The position numbers and the translations under genes are program-made. A model generated the notes under the pieces. It ran no database searches. It was not told the origin of the DNA and saw only the letters and a list, made by a program, of their open reading frames with translations. A DNA stretch of 64,000 nucleotides. It comes from an uncultured Roseibium sp. (lineage in GTDB: Bacteria; Pseudomonadota; Alphaproteobacteria; Rhizobiales; Stappiaceae). This document shows, in pieces, positions 1 through 7,686 of this stretch; the stretch's first letter is position 1, and each line of letters begins with the position of its first letter. The stretch is taken from positions 806,001-870,000 of the forward strand of contig NZ_CANLVF010000001.1 in assembly GCF_947494555.1 (NCBI RefSeq), read 5' to 3'.

Positions 1-828
1 TGCGCGTTCACCGCGAGCCTGTTTCTTGTCTATCTGCCGTTTTATATCCCTGAAATCGGCGATGGCGAGACAGTGGTTTTAACCTTCTATGTGATTGTGT
101 TCTGCGTGATCCTGGCAGCTGCCTACTCAAGTACGGACATCAAATTCGTCCGGATCCTGAGCGTTGGCTCAACGTTCCTGTTCATCGGGCTGATCGCCCT
201 GATGTGGGCAATCGGAGACCTGGGTCTGTTCGGGCTTGCCGGAACGCTGGCGAATATCGGCGGCTACTTCACGAACCTCCACAAGTTCGTAATTCCGCTG
301 AATGCCTATCACGAGTTCTACCTGTTCTGGTGGTTCGCATGGTCGATCATGATCGGACAATTCACCTCGCGTTTTGTCGGTGGACTAAAAACGCAGCATC
401 TTCTGCTGGCGCTCCTGGTCATACCGTCGATCCCGTTGGCCATCTGGTTCTCGGTCCTTTACCACTACTACACGAACGAGATCAGCACAGCGGGGCTGCT
501 CAATGTCGCGATGGTGGTCGTTGGCGTGACCTTCGTGATCAACTCCCTGGACAGTCTGATCCGGCTCTATTCCGACAATCTGAACATCACGACACAGCGG
601 TTCGGCAAGCTTTGGTACATTGTCGGCAATGTTGCCGTGTTGTTCGGGCTTACGCTGCTGTTCAAGAGCCAATGGCTGCAGATCCAGTGGATCGGCGCTG
701 TTGTGGTCGCGATCTATCTCGCCTGCGTCATCTACATTCTGTTCAAACACCGCGATGGCGTCATGACGATCACAACGTCACCACCGGAAAACGAGTTGGA
801 TTTCGAGAAGATCAAGGTCTCGCACTAA
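1..828 (+). CDS. BCCT-family betaine/carnitine/choline transporter (5' end missing)
   Basis: Open from base 1 in frame 1 with no start in the window, so the N-terminal half lies upstream; about 275 C-terminal residues are present. The visible part is a chain of hydrophobic helices with the pattern FWWFAWSIMIGQFTSRF, followed by a long helix ending VLYHYY. This corresponds to the conserved helix of BCCT carriers (usual form WWxxWSPFVGxFxARxSxG). Members take up glycine betaine, carnitine or choline across the inner membrane, driven by Na+ or H+. The SP of the usual WSPFVG signature is IM here, so substrate and coupling are uncertain. The carnitine-to-betaine operon at 8.7-15 kb makes a quaternary-amine substrate plausible (inference). 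The C-terminus is short, with a final acidic/charged tail. Confidence 0.72.
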   Translation, partial: CAFTASLFLVYLPFYIPEIGDGETVVLTFYVIVFCVILAAAYSSTDIKFVRILSVGSTFLFIGLIALMWAIGDLGLFGLAGTLANIGGYFTNLHKFVIPLNAYHEFYLFWWFAWSIMIGQFTSRFVGGLKTQHLLLALLVIPSIPLAIWFSVLYHYYTNEISTAGLLNVAMVVVGVTFVINSLDSLIRLYSDNLNITTQRFGKLWYIVGNVAVLFGLTLLFKSQWLQIQWIGAVVVAIYLACVIYILFKHRDGVMTITTSPPENELDFEKIKVSH

Positions 829-1051
829 ACACGGCGTAGCGGCGTTGCTGTTTTGAAAGCGTCGACCGGACGCAGTCGATTGTTGATTTCTTGCCAGACG
901 GCGGGCAGGTTGGGTTGCTCCTGACTGCGCGGGTGCGAGGATGAGGCACGTGGCCCTGTGTCCAGGCTCTCTCGCTCTTTTGCCGTGCGGGCTATTCCCC
1001 GCTCGGCAATCGCCAGAGACGCAATGACATCAAACCGTACGGAATGTGATC

Positions 1052-1678
1052 ATGATCGATACAGCCACCCTGATTGCCTATGTCACCATTGTTCTGAGGT
1101 TTGTGTTCATTCCCGGACCGGCGACGCTTTTGACCGTGGCGCGGGCGACGAGTTCGGGAACCAGGGTGGGTATTGCGACCGGCGCGGGGATTGCCGCCGG
1201 GGACGTGGTGCACACGTTCATGGCGATTGTCGGCGTTTCGGCGATTATCGCGACATCGGCCGTGCTGTTCAGCCTCATCAAATATGCAGGTGCAGCCTAT
1301 CTGATCTATCTCGGGATCGTCGCCATCCTCGACAAGACGCCGCTGGATCTTGCCCGCGGCAGCGCGCCGATAACAGCGAAGAAAGCCTTCAGCCAGGCCA
1401 TTATCGCAGAAGTTCTCAATCCGAAGACAGCGCTCTTTTTCCTTGCCTTCCTGCCGCAATTCGTCAAGCCGGAAAACGGCTCGGTAATGCTGCAGCTGAC
1501 GGTTCTGGGTGCGATTTTCGTGCTGCTGGGGCTCTTGAGTACGGTGGTGTTTGCGGTCGGCGCCGGCAGCCTTGGCGGATTTCTGCGCCGTCACCCGGCG
1601 GTGGTGAGATGGCAGGGAAAGGTCGTCGGAACCATCTATTGCGCACTCGGTGCGCGGCTGGCCCTGCAGGAGCGGTGA
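1052..1678 (+). CDS. LysE/RhtB-family amino-acid exporter
   Basis: A 208-residue inner-membrane protein of the normal length for LysE/RhtB exporters, which expel amino acids or their derivatives. It has the N-terminal PGPATLLTVAR motif, a glycine-rich GIATGAGIAAGD loop, and the second-half signature EVLNPKTALFFLAFLPQF. Six hydrophobic segments are visible. I chose ATG 1052; an in-frame GTG at 1046 is possible, but a GGA-type ribosome site at 1041-1043 fits ATG 1052 better. It precedes the kinase gene in the same direction with a 43-base gap, so the two may be co-transcribed. Substrate cannot be told from sequence. Confidence 0.85.
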   Translation: MIDTATLIAYVTIVLRFVFIPGPATLLTVARATSSGTRVGIATGAGIAAGDVVHTFMAIVGVSAIIATSAVLFSLIKYAGAAYLIYLGIVAILDKTPLDLARGSAPITAKKAFSQAIIAEVLNPKTALFFLAFLPQFVKPENGSVMLQLTVLGAIFVLLGLLSTVVFAVGAGSLGGFLRRHPAVVRWQGKVVGTIYCALGARLALQER

Positions 1679-1721
1679 AGCTGTCATTCTGCTGTCGCCG
1701 GACGCATTGAATGTCGGCGCC

Positions 1722-2618
1722 ATGATGCACGCGAACGAGATCTTTTCAGACGAAACCACGACAAAGCGCCTCATTGACGAGCAAGTGCCGGATCTCGCCG
1801 GTTTGCCGGTGAAAAAGCTGGAGACTTCCGGTACCGACAATGCGCTCTACCGCGTGGGTGCCGAACACGTGATGCGATTGCCCAGGCGGCCGGAGGCCGT
1901 TCCGCTTCTTGCTAAGGAAATCGCGTGGCTGCCGCATTTTGGCGGTCTGCCTCTGGAGGTGCCGGTGGTGTGCTACACCTGCCGGGCGAGCAGGGTCTTT
2001 GCGCATGATTTTGCAGTCTTCAAATGGATCAACGGGGAACCGGCGGCAATTGAAGCGGTCGGGAACGTGGAGCAAGCCGCGCGGGATCTGGGCGGGTTCT
2101 TGAAGGACCTGCATCGGGTAATTACAGCAGGCGCCCCTGCCGCCGGCAGCGGCAACCACAATCGCGGTGTTGCGCTTGGAGAGCTCAATGAAAAGACCTA
2201 CCGGTCGATCGAGATCCTTGAAGATGAAATCGATGCAGCGGCGGCAAATGCGCTCTGGCTGGACGCGTGCCATAACCCCTTCCAAGGCCCCGGGTCCTGG
2301 CTGCACGGGGATCTGAAAGCGGACAATATGCTCACGCGGAATGGCAGGCTTTGTGCCGTGCTTGATTGGGGACTGTGCGCCGTCGGTGATCCGGCGGCTG
2401 ACTTTGCCGCAGCATGGTCCTTCGTCGCGCCGGAAGCGCGGGACGCTTTTCGCGAGGCGGCAGGCGCAGACGATGCACAGTGGCGGCGTGCGAAGGGATG
2501 GGCGCTATATGGCGCGGTGATCGCGCTCAGTTACTATCGTGGCGGGAAAAATGAACCGCTCTGCCGGCAATGCCGTCAAACGCTGAAGCGGTTGGGGCTT
2601 GTGCGGGCAGGCGGTTGA
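1722..2618 (+). CDS. Aminoglycoside phosphotransferase/choline-kinase-fold protein
   Basis: About 298 residues with the APH kinase fold. The Brenner catalytic motif HGDLKADN lies near residues 195-202 (catalytic Asp about 197). The metal-binding LDWG motif is near 214-217, and GDPAADFAAAW, typical of the APH family, follows. The N-terminal lobe has TDNALYRVG in place of a glycine loop. Family members phosphorylate antibiotics, choline, homoserine or other small hydroxyl compounds. Nothing here identifies the substrate, and resistance should not be assumed. Two adjacent ATGs (1722 and 1725) can start it; neither has a strong Shine-Dalgarno. It follows the LysE-type gene and is the last host-like gene before the phage cassette. 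Confidence 0.8.
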   Translation: MMHANEIFSDETTTKRLIDEQVPDLAGLPVKKLETSGTDNALYRVGAEHVMRLPRRPEAVPLLAKEIAWLPHFGGLPLEVPVVCYTCRASRVFAHDFAVFKWINGEPAAIEAVGNVEQAARDLGGFLKDLHRVITAGAPAAGSGNHNRGVALGELNEKTYRSIEILEDEIDAAAANALWLDACHNPFQGPGSWLHGDLKADNMLTRNGRLCAVLDWGLCAVGDPAADFAAAWSFVAPEARDAFREAAGADDAQWRRAKGWALYGAVIALSYYRGGKNEPLCRQCRQTLKRLGLVRAGG

Positions 2619-2644
2619 TCCCACTGGATCACGCAGCTCAATAG

Positions 2645-2887
2645 GTGTCGGTCGCCGTGTCGAGCAGGATGTATACTGGAAGCGGAAGCACTTCTCTCTC
2701 GCATGGCCTAATACTCTATGCCGGGCCTGACATCTCCTCACTAACGGAAATCAGCAGATCTTCAAACAATAACAACTCTGGTGATGGTGTTGCGGGGATA
2801 ATCCCTGATGGGTGGTTCTATCGAGTCAATCGAGTTAACGGCGCGACACTTGTCGCCTGGAACGAACTCAGGAAGGCAACATTATGA
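2645..2887 (+). CDS. Phage fibre C-terminal fragment or short fibre-like protein
   Basis: Up to 80 residues from GTG 2645; ATG 2669 is an alternative start, and neither has a clear ribosome site. The sequence is rich in Ser, Asn and Gly, and its end (GIIPDGWFYRVNRVNG followed by AWNELR) resembles the last segment of phage tail fibre/needle proteins, which commonly finish with a Trp-x-Glu-Leu-type strand. Its stop codon overlaps the next start (ATGA at 2884-2887), the usual coupling of a fibre gene to its assembly partner. This suggests it is the 3' remnant of a longer fibre gene truncated when the cassette was formed (inference). No domain can be assigned with certainty. Confidence 0.45.
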   Translation: MSVAVSSRMYTGSGSTSLSHGLILYAGPDISSLTEISRSSNNNNSGDGVAGIIPDGWFYRVNRVNGATLVAWNELRKATL

Positions 2888-3417
2888 CAAGGTATGGGTT
2901 CTATGAGCCGTCTAGAGGCTATTGGCAAACAACAGGTTATCCATCTCAGGAGTACTTAGATCGATATCCTGCCGGTTGGGTCCAAGTGCCTCTCCAACCA
3001 AGTGCCGATCATATCTATGATCCGGTGAACAAGGTCTGGCAGCATAGTCCGGCGGCACCGACACAAGAGGACGTCCGTGTTGAGCGCGACCGGCGTCTTG
3101 CGCTCGGTTTCGACTACGACTTCGCTGATGCGCGGGGCACTCACACCTTTGCGATGACCGAAAGCGATATGATCGGTTGGGACGAGGTCACCAAAGGTGC
3201 CCAAGTGGCCATAAACCTCGGTCGTCACGGCGATCCGTTCAACATCGTTACGGAAACCGGTGCCGCGACAGTGACTGCCAATGAATGGCAGCAGATCCTT
3301 GTTGCGATGACTACACTCCGGCAGGTCATTTGGCAGGCAAGTTTCGCGTTGCAGGCAATGGATGCAATTCCATCGGATTATGCTGATGACAGCCATTGGC
3401 AAACCCGAACAATCTAG
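2884..3417 (+). CDS. DUF4376-domain phage tail protein (fibre-assembly type)
   Basis: 177 residues. The C-terminal ~110 residues fit DUF4376: a start like PTQEDVRVERDRRLALGFDYDF, then a Thr/Met-rich middle and a Trp-x-x-Ile-like end with WQASFALQAMDAI. DUF4376 proteins lie downstream of tail fibre genes in many phages and are thought to help fibre assembly or be part of the fibre. The N-terminal ~65 residues (YGFYEPSRGYWQ, then VWQHSP) look like the short proline/tyrosine-rich heads of tail fibre assembly proteins. The start overlaps the stop of the upstream fibre-like fragment by four bases, indicating translational coupling. A 163-base gap with a terminator follows. Confidence 0.7.
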   Translation: MTRYGFYEPSRGYWQTTGYPSQEYLDRYPAGWVQVPLQPSADHIYDPVNKVWQHSPAAPTQEDVRVERDRRLALGFDYDFADARGTHTFAMTESDMIGWDEVTKGAQVAINLGRHGDPFNIVTETGAATVTANEWQQILVAMTTLRQVIWQASFALQAMDAIPSDYADDSHWQTRTI

Positions 3418-3539
3418 GCTTCGGACCGCATTCATTGGTCGCTTCATTCACAAGAAACTTCAGGATGACAGGTCGCGGTTTGGGTGCGCTTAGGTGCACA
3501 ACCAAACAGTTCTAATAACTCGAAAAATGGTCCAGACAC

Positions 3540-3562
3540 ACCGCCCGTGAGGCGGTTTTTTT
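3540..3562 (+). terminator. Rho-independent terminator between tail and lysis genes
   Basis: Stem CCGCC (3541-3545) and GGCGG (3551-3555), extended by an A-T pair, with loop CGTGA, then a run of seven T (3556-3562). It lies 18 bases before the endolysin start and would end transcription from the fibre/DUF4376 genes. It implies that the lysis genes either have their own promoter or are reached only by antitermination. Confidence 0.75.
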
Positions 3563-3580
3563 GTATCTGAAAGGATCTTC

Positions 3581-4483
3581 ATGAAGACCAGTCACTCTGG
3601 CATAGACTTCATCGAGGCGCATGAAGGGTTTGTGTCGCGCGCTTATCTTGATCCAGTCGGCGTTTTGACAATTGGAACCGGCTTCACCAATCGAAGCGGG
3701 GTTTTCCGCAAAATGTGGGGCCGGAAGCTCAAGCCTGGCGACACGATCACGCGGACACAAAACCAGCGGATCTTGAAAGAAGCGCTGGCGAATGAATACG
3801 AACCACCAGTCGAGTCGGGTACGCCGGCAGATGCCAAACAGCATGAATTTGACGCAGCCGTTTCGGCAACCTTCAACCTCGGCGCACGGTTCATGAGCTG
3901 GAAGGCGGCACAGCTATGGAAGGCAGGAAACCGATCCGCTTCAGCGGAGCATTGGGCGAACAATTACAACAAGGCGGGCGGTCGGAAACTGCCCGGCCTT
4001 GTCCGCCGGAGGAAGGAAGAGGCGCATCTCTTCCTGACCGGTGAGTATGCCGGTGTCGGTGAGGGAACGCAGCGTAAGGAGATTGCTTCCCGGCCTGCGA
4101 AGCCGGATCCGGTCGTCAAGGAGGCTCAAGTGGCATTGAAGCGGTTCGGCTTCGATCCCGGCGAAATTGATGGCTGGATGGGCAGGAACACCAAGGCCGC
4201 TGTGATGGCCTATCAGAATACGCACCCGCATCTGACCAATGATGGGATCATTGGACCTGCGACCATGGCGCAACTTCGCAGAGACGGGATTGCGGTCCGC
4301 GACGCTGCACAGAAGGGCGGCGGGCTCTCTTTGGTGTCTGGTATCGGCGCAGCTGTTGCTGGTTTTCCTTGGCTCGAGGCTACCGCGTTTGTCGCTGTTC
4401 TGGCGGCCATCTACTTTGCCTGGCGCTATCGGGATGTCATCCAGCGTCGTTTCAACAAGCTGTTTCGCCGCGAGGTGGCCTGA
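3581..4483 (+). CDS. Phage endolysin: GH24 lysozyme with peptidoglycan-binding domain and C-terminal membrane segment
   Basis: 300 residues. The N-terminal ~155 residues are a T4-type lysozyme (GH24, muramidase) with the E-8-D-5-T spacing of the catalytic triad: Glu15, Asp24, Thr30 in HEGF, LDPVG and LTIGTGF. Residues ~176-232 are a PG_binding_1 repeat (AQVALKRFGFDPGEIDGWMGRNTKAAVMAYQ as two segments, then DGIIGPATMAQL). Residues ~250-275 form one strongly hydrophobic helix followed by a basic tail ending RREVA, so the enzyme is probably anchored in the inner membrane until released. No N-terminal signal peptide is seen. Its stop overlaps the next gene (TGATG), making a lysis cluster with the two holin-like genes. 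Confidence 0.9.
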   Translation: MKTSHSGIDFIEAHEGFVSRAYLDPVGVLTIGTGFTNRSGVFRKMWGRKLKPGDTITRTQNQRILKEALANEYEPPVESGTPADAKQHEFDAAVSATFNLGARFMSWKAAQLWKAGNRSASAEHWANNYNKAGGRKLPGLVRRRKEEAHLFLTGEYAGVGEGTQRKEIASRPAKPDPVVKEAQVALKRFGFDPGEIDGWMGRNTKAAVMAYQNTHPHLTNDGIIGPATMAQLRRDGIAVRDAAQKGGGLSLVSGIGAAVAGFPWLEATAFVAVLAAIYFAWRYRDVIQRRFNKLFRREVA

Positions 4484-4869
4484 TGTGGGGCAAGATTACA
4501 TCCATGTTCCTGGGCGGTCCATTCTCTCGGATCTTTGACAGTGTTGACCACTATGTGAGCAACGACACTAAGCGCCAGGACATCCGGGCCAACGCGGTTA
4601 ATCGCTATGCGGAGACCGCAGCTGAAGAGCGGGCGGACGCTCGCAGATATCGGGCATTCTGGGTGATCTGGTGCCTGTTCTCCGGGTCGGTCGGGCTTTG
4701 GTTTACCGCAATCACCATCGACACGATTTTTGATTTCTCGTGGTCGGTGGCGGACTACCCGCCATCGGTGAAGCCGTATGTCGACACCATTGTTGCCTCA
4801 ATCTTCGGATCGGGCGGTCTCGTCGCAACGGCACAAGCAATTTCAAGCGCGATCCGGGGGCATCGTTGA
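4483..4869 (+). CDS. Holin-like phage membrane protein
   Basis: 128 residues, ATG overlapping the endolysin stop by one base (TGATG). The N-terminal half is charged and helical (NAVNRYAETAAEERADARRYR). It is followed by a hydrophobic segment at ~67-90 (FWVIWCLFSGSVGLWFT) and a second moderately hydrophobic segment at ~103-122 (VDTIVASIFGSGGLVATAQA) before a short basic end. Length, layout and position next to an endolysin resemble the three-segment holins of alphaproteobacterial phages and gene transfer agents, which open the inner membrane to release endolysin. Assignment as a holin is from context and topology. Confidence 0.6.
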   Translation: MWGKITSMFLGGPFSRIFDSVDHYVSNDTKRQDIRANAVNRYAETAAEERADARRYRAFWVIWCLFSGSVGLWFTAITIDTIFDFSWSVADYPPSVKPYVDTIVASIFGSGGLVATAQAISSAIRGHR

Positions 4870-5063
4870 ACAAGCAAGATATGATTACGGCGCCTGTTGC
4901 GCTGACAGCGCTCAGCTGGTCGCAAGTACATAAGGTTGTGGAGTGGATCGCCGGTGAAGCGCAGCTTGTTCTGCCGGTTCTGGGCGCAATCTGGTTGATC
5001 GTCCAGATCCTCGCGAAAATTCACAGTACCTGGTTCAAACCATTCAATAGGAAGGATAAATAA
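4866..5063 (+). CDS. Small single-pass phage membrane protein (second holin or antiholin candidate)
   Basis: 65 residues from TTG 4866, whose TTGA overlaps the upstream stop and is preceded by a G-rich stretch; ATG 4881 would give 60 residues. One strong membrane helix (~32-50: LVLPVLGAIWLIVQILAKI) and a basic end (FNRKDK). Small one-helix proteins beside a holin are often the second component of a lysis timer or an antiholin. The sequence does not decide which. Confidence 0.5.
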   Translation: MNKQDMITAPVALTALSWSQVHKVVEWIAGEAQLVLPVLGAIWLIVQILAKIHSTWFKPFNRKDK

Positions 5064-5064
5064 T

Positions 5065-5370
5065 ATGCCCGCTGAACTGGAAGTGACGATTGCCCCTGTT
5101 TCAGGCCGATCGTCAAATGGCTCCGCGATGCCTGCTTTTGACGGCAGTGCAAGCGCCTCTGAAACAATGGTTTCACCTGCAACACCGTCCAACATAACGG
5201 CAGGAATGCAGGATTTCGTCCGCCTGGTGAACTCCGGTGACGCGGCGCTTTACGTTGCCCTGGGCAATAGTCCGAACGCTGCAGCAACCCCTCGCTGGTT
5301 CCTGGGCGTTGGCCAATCTCTGATCTTGAGCTGTGGTGAAGGTGAAAAAGTGGCGTTTGTCGCGAAGTAA
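5065..5370 (+). CDS. Small phage structural/accessory protein of unknown function
   Basis: 101 residues starting at ATG 5065, one base after the preceding stop. Ser/Ala-rich N-terminus, then a beta-strand-like stretch DFVRLVNSGDAALYVALG, and an end GVGQSLILSCGEGEKVAFV. This pattern (a strand reporting an 'R-x-V-x-x-G-D-x-A-x-Y-V-A-x-G' core and a terminal 'GEKVAFV' strand) is one I associate with short proteins in rhizobial and marine prophages near fibre genes. I know no established function. The next gene begins 34 bases downstream. Confidence 0.5.
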   Translation: MPAELEVTIAPVSGRSSNGSAMPAFDGSASASETMVSPATPSNITAGMQDFVRLVNSGDAALYVALGNSPNAAATPRWFLGVGQSLILSCGEGEKVAFVAK

Positions 5371-5404
5371 GGTTGGCCGCTCGGTCTCAATAGGATGTTT
5401 TCAA

Positions 5405-7648
5405 ATGGAACTTGGTTTTGAATTCGGGTTATCGATCCCATCAGCCGCCGCGAGTGCGCCATCCTTGGCGACAGACAATATGATTTCGTCTCTCGTGATC
5501 TCGACGGACGGCTGGCAAGCAACCATGACGATCGATCAAGCGGTCGACGGCGGGACCTATAGTGATCTCAATAACGTCGTTTCGCCTGGGCTCGAACTTA
5601 CTGTCTTGTCAAAGTCCTGGGATGAGGCAGGCGTCGAGACCAGGCTCCAACGCAAGGTGATCGCGACATCGGTCATTCGTCTACCGTTTCCGAATGGTGC
5701 GCTTTTGCAGGAGATGGAAGTCGCAGGCGGCCTCAATGTCGTTATGTCCCTGTCCGACAGGATCTATTCCAACGATACGGTCACCGCGATAGCCGCTGCA
5801 TCGCTCTTTACCAACAACGGAACAGGTGGAGGCGGTGAAGTCAATTCTGGCGGCACCGTGGCTGTCACGAACAATTCGGCGCTTCCTTACTACACTCCGC
5901 AGCTTGCGTGGTTGGAAGAGGAAGATCAGGAAGTCACCTCCGCTTCGTGGGCACCGAAGCTCTGCGTATACCATCGCCACGCACAACAGGGACGGCCTGT
6001 TCGTGCGGTCCAATTCATTGCTTCAGACGGAACGAATTCGGTCACCAGCACCGTTTCTACTCTATCCACGAGTCAATTCAGTGCATCGGGTCTCTACGCT
6101 AACTATTTCCAACCGAGTTGGGACCTTTCGTCTCTTACAGACGGCGAATACATCACGGTAGATGCGATAATTTTTCCTTGGGTTGGCGATTCCTTCCAAG
6201 TATCACTTAATGGTGAAGCGTACCTATCCGGAAACATCTCCACGCTTCGCGCAATCTGCAACATTGGCGGAACCTACTACACACCCGTCTACGTCTTCAT
6301 CGACGGGATCGGTGCTGGGTCTCCCGACGCGAACACGAACGAGGCGACCGCCCGTGTAAACCCGTTTGCAGACATTTCCAGTGCCGCCGTTGCCGCAAAG
6401 GCGGAAAACCTCGTCCAGAATGGGTGGAACAACCTGTCTGGCGTGCGTATGAAGTTCAGCGCGGGCGTCACCTATGAGGGAGCAATGTCAGGCAACATGA
6501 TCGGCGCGATGGACAAACTCCCCATTTTCGTTTCTGGTGACGATGCCGCATCACGTTGGGGGGATCCGGGTATCCATCACACTTCCGATAACATCCCCCG
6601 GAAGATGGTCATTCACGATCTGCGCCTTCGCAAAAACTCGCAACTCATCTGGATGAACGGGAACAACCAGTCATCGAGCTTGCTCGTTGCCAAGAACTGC
6701 ACATTCGAGCTCAGCGCCGGTCAGGGCGCTTACACAGCTTGGACGCTTCAATTCGGGCGGTGCCAGATAATAAACTGTAGCGGGGGTAATACCGGATTTG
6801 GAACTCAGTTCACCTCCAACGTTGGCAATACAACCCTCGTTGCAGGTTGCACATTCTCTCCGGGTACACCTTACAACATTGTCGCTTGTAAGGCAGAAGG
6901 TTGGCGGATACTCCCGACCACGGTTCTCGGCTTCCCCAATGGCAGCCTTTGTATGTGGAACTATTTCTCCAAACCGGGGAACAGCGGCCCCGCGCTTTCA
7001 CTTGAAGACACAGCTGTTGGCTCGATGGGTTGGGCTGCGGTGGGGAATGTGGTCGAGATCCACGGCTCCGTAGGTGTCCAAGCTGCCGTCTACATCTCCG
7101 GCGACAGCGACGTGACTTCCATCACGAATATTACCGAGAGCGGTAACACCGTCGTCGGGCAACGCACGAACATCGCGTATCAGGATGATGCGATAGCCTT
7201 CGTCCTCAAAGACGTGGTCAGCCGTTTTTCCTATCACTGGCAGTGGAATTGTAAATCGGACTACTTCGACGGCGGCGCTTCGGCCAGGACCGGCAACTGG
7301 GCAATTCGTCATGGTGTTGATACGGGTCCTATGGCCATTCGAGCGGTTGCTGACGGCACGAGCTATGGCTATTCGAATTGGCTTGGTGAAGCGCTCGGTG
7401 ACGCCAAGGCCAACACAGAAGGGCCGAACGGTCATGTCTTTGGTGGAACGTCTACGCTCACCCCGGATTGGGTCAACGATCAATCAAGCGATGTGGTTGG
7501 AACGGGCGATGGAGACTATACGCCAGGGCCTTTGAACAACCTGCCAACCATCCCGGCAGGACAAACAGAATTCTTGGTCGATATGTGGGGCCGGTCGATC
7601 CCGACTGACGGCACGGCTGTTGTCGGGGCGCTTCAGCCGGCAACGTGA
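5405..7648 (+). CDS. Tailspike-like phage receptor-binding protein candidate
   Basis: 747 residues from ATG 5405, chosen because AGGA lies about nine bases upstream; the frame also runs back to GTG 5333, inside the previous gene. The N-terminal ~170 residues are small-residue-rich and end in a Gly/Asn-rich hinge (NNGTGGGGEVNSGG). The middle and C-terminal parts contain many short repeated strands with Asn, Gly, Thr and Val (for example LLVAKNCTFELSAGQG, GRCQIINCSGGN, TTLVAGCTFSPG), typical of right-handed parallel beta-helix tailspikes that bind or cut surface polysaccharide. No catalytic motif was recognised. It is the last gene of the cassette and runs convergent to the regulator ending at 7687. 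Confidence 0.55.
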   Translation: MELGFEFGLSIPSAAASAPSLATDNMISSLVISTDGWQATMTIDQAVDGGTYSDLNNVVSPGLELTVLSKSWDEAGVETRLQRKVIATSVIRLPFPNGALLQEMEVAGGLNVVMSLSDRIYSNDTVTAIAAASLFTNNGTGGGGEVNSGGTVAVTNNSALPYYTPQLAWLEEEDQEVTSASWAPKLCVYHRHAQQGRPVRAVQFIASDGTNSVTSTVSTLSTSQFSASGLYANYFQPSWDLSSLTDGEYITVDAIIFPWVGDSFQVSLNGEAYLSGNISTLRAICNIGGTYYTPVYVFIDGIGAGSPDANTNEATARVNPFADISSAAVAAKAENLVQNGWNNLSGVRMKFSAGVTYEGAMSGNMIGAMDKLPIFVSGDDAASRWGDPGIHHTSDNIPRKMVIHDLRLRKNSQLIWMNGNNQSSSLLVAKNCTFELSAGQGAYTAWTLQFGRCQIINCSGGNTGFGTQFTSNVGNTTLVAGCTFSPGTPYNIVACKAEGWRILPTTVLGFPNGSLCMWNYFSKPGNSGPALSLEDTAVGSMGWAAVGNVVEIHGSVGVQAAVYISGDSDVTSITNITESGNTVVGQRTNIAYQDDAIAFVLKDVVSRFSYHWQWNCKSDYFDGGASARTGNWAIRHGVDTGPMAIRAVADGTSYGYSNWLGEALGDAKANTEGPNGHVFGGTSTLTPDWVNDQSSDVVGTGDGDYTPGPLNNLPTIPAGQTEFLVDMWGRSIPTDGTAVVGALQPAT

Positions 7649-7686
7649 GTTCGTCATATCATGCAAGTTTGAGAGCTCTCCTCCGG

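Larger units (their letters stand above)
2639..7648 (+). mobile_element. Phage-derived cassette (fibre, lysis and tailspike genes only)
   Basis: A compact block of seven same-strand, partly overlapping phage-type genes: fibre C-terminal fragment, DUF4376 protein, GH24 endolysin, two holin-like membrane proteins, a small phage structural protein and a 747-residue tailspike-like protein. No integrase, terminase, portal, capsid, tape-measure or regulatory genes are present. It is therefore either a prophage remnant or a host-recognition plus lysis module kept without its virion genes. It sits between the kinase gene ending at 2618 and the convergent regulator ending at 7687. I looked for flanking attachment repeats and found none. 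Boundaries are approximate. Confidence 0.7.

Noticed and set aside
1722-2618. Annotating the APH-fold kinase as an antibiotic-resistance gene
   Set aside because: Only the general kinase motifs are present; no subfamily signature, and housekeeping small-molecule kinases share this fold.
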